Origin: an uncultured Sphingobacteriaceae bacterium
GTDB taxonomy: Bacteria > Bacteroidota > Bacteroidia > Sphingobacteriales > Sphingobacteriaceae
Assembly (NCBI GenBank): GCA_946480915.1
Contig: CAMLLO010000016.1
Location: 1 to 64,000, forward strand
Reading direction: 5' to 3'
DNA: 64,000 nt
Of the stretch, positions 63,453-64,000 are shown one piece after another (position 1 is the stretch's first letter; each line of letters opens with the position of its first letter). The notes under the pieces were generated by a model. It saw nothing but the letters and a program-made list of their open reading frames with translations. It was not told the origin of the DNA and ran no database searches. The translations under genes were made by a program, and so were the position numbers.

Positions 63453-64000
63453 ATGAATATTTTAAGTAAGCCAATAAGTTTAACATCGCCGCGTAAAGTA
63501 ATTCCGATTGTTTTGACAGCTCTTTTCATTAGTTTTTCTGCTGCATCTCAAACTATGGACGAAATGTGGGATAATACATCTTCAGGCAAGGAGCATCCTA
63601 ATATTCAATGGTTTAAAGATGCTAAGTTTGGGATGTTTATCCATTGGGGTTTGTATTCAAAACTAGCCGGAGAGTGGAAAGGAAAGCGCTATTATGGAAG
63701 TGGTGAATGGATTATGAATCAGGCAAAAATTCCAGTTTCTGAATATAAAAAGGTTGCATCAGAATTTAACCCTGTAAATTTTAATGCTGATGAATGGGCG
63801 CAGATAGCCGAAGATGCCGGAATAAAATACATGGTAATTACAGCCAAACACCACGAAGGCTTTGCTATGTACGATTCGAAAGTGACCGATTATGATATTG
63901 TGGATGCGAGTCCTTATAAAAAGGATCCCATGAAAGCTCTGTCGGAGGCAACACGCAAACGGGGTATTCAATTCGGATTTTATTATTCGCAGTTTCAGGA
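63453..64000 (+). CDS. GH29 alpha-L-fucosidase, third copy (3' truncated by window edge)
   Basis: ATG 63453 opens a frame that runs to the last base without stop. The first 182 residues contain a signal peptide (TALFISFSAASQ, about 22-33), WFKDAKFGMFIHWGLYSKL (about 52-70) and TAKHHEGFAMYDS (about 132-144), all typical GH29 blocks; the nucleophile Asp lies beyond the edge. It resembles the copy at 57141 closely in FGMFIHWG and the GEWIMNQ segment. The gene continues the same transcription unit. Confidence 0.9.
   Translation, partial: MNILSKPISLTSPRKVIPIVLTALFISFSAASQTMDEMWDNTSSGKEHPNIQWFKDAKFGMFIHWGLYSKLAGEWKGKRYYGSGEWIMNQAKIPVSEYKKVASEFNPVNFNADEWAQIAEDAGIKYMVITAKHHEGFAMYDSKVTDYDIVDASPYKKDPMKALSEATRKRGIQFGFYYSQFQ

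Noticed and set aside
1..64000. CRISPR array, insertion sequence or rRNA operon
   Set aside because: No regularly spaced direct repeats, no transposase gene with terminal repeats and no rRNA signature were seen in the window.

Overview
The window looks like DNA from a Bacteroidetes bacterium, most likely of the Sphingobacteriaceae (Pedobacter/Mucilaginibacter-like). The evidence is the Bacteroidetes-type conjugation genes (TraE-TraN order, RteC regulator), the TAnnTTTG-type promoter boxes, the many lipoprotein and short 'AQ' signal peptides, a carboxypeptidase-regulatory-domain outer-membrane receptor, and a glycan-degrading gene run typical of this group. Genus is inferred from protein style only; no rRNA gene is present.

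Region 1 (1-16.2 kb) is the transfer and maintenance part of an integrative conjugative element. It starts with a truncated membrane-linked LuxR-type regulator and an RteC-family regulator. A compact operon follows (about 1.6-12.2 kb) encoding the type IV secretion channel: TraE (VirB2-like), TraF (VirB3-like), TraG (VirB4 ATPase), three exported helical proteins in the VirB5 slot, TraJ (VirB6-like), TraK (VirB8-like), a TraL-position protein, TraM (VirB10-like) and a short TraN (VirB9-like). A lipoprotein, an XRE repressor with an operator-like divergent region, a highly structured noncoding stretch (13.7-14.1 kb), small accessory ORFs and a DUF932 protein complete it. No relaxase, coupling protein or integrase lies in the window; they are presumably to the left.

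Region 2 (16.2-21.7 kb) is accessory: a minus-strand cluster with a transglutaminase-like protein, a very short Rhs-core protein ending in an HExxH motif and two small exported or anchored proteins, then a second XRE regulator, a histone H1-like small protein and a mobile-element RadC/JAB protein preceded by a nested inverted repeat.

Region 3 (21.8-51.1 kb) is envelope and efflux cargo. One minus-strand operon encodes a tripartite RND pump (outer-membrane factor, adaptor, pump), its two-component system and a DedA membrane protein. After it come an LtaS/MdoB-type phosphotransferase, an outer-membrane barrel gene interrupted by an in-frame TGA, two divergent PAP2 phosphatases, an HD phosphohydrolase and a TonB-type receptor. 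A plus-strand operon then encodes a paralogous two-component system, a PepSY-like protein, a second tripartite RND pump, a third PAP2 phosphatase and a half-size EamA transporter. Two regulators, three lipid phosphatases, DedA and the LtaS-like enzyme together suggest an envelope-stress or antimicrobial/metal tolerance island.

Region 4 (51.1-51.9 kb) looks like the right end of the element. A small helix-turn-helix gene and a 64-aa ORF diverge around a perfect 38-bp palindrome. They are followed by what reads as only the 3' 20 nt of a tRNA (T-loop to discriminator base) plus a terminator, the usual footprint of integration at a tRNA 3' end. Everything left of about 51.82 kb would then be the mobile element.

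Region 5 (52.3 kb to the edge) is a chromosomal carbohydrate-degradation cluster on the plus strand: GH29 fucosidase, two tandem GH27 alpha-galactosidase-like enzymes with an N-terminal Ig-like domain, GH29, a GH28-like enzyme with altered catalytic motifs, two beta-helix proteins, and a GH29 cut by the window edge. No SusC/SusD pair is in view.
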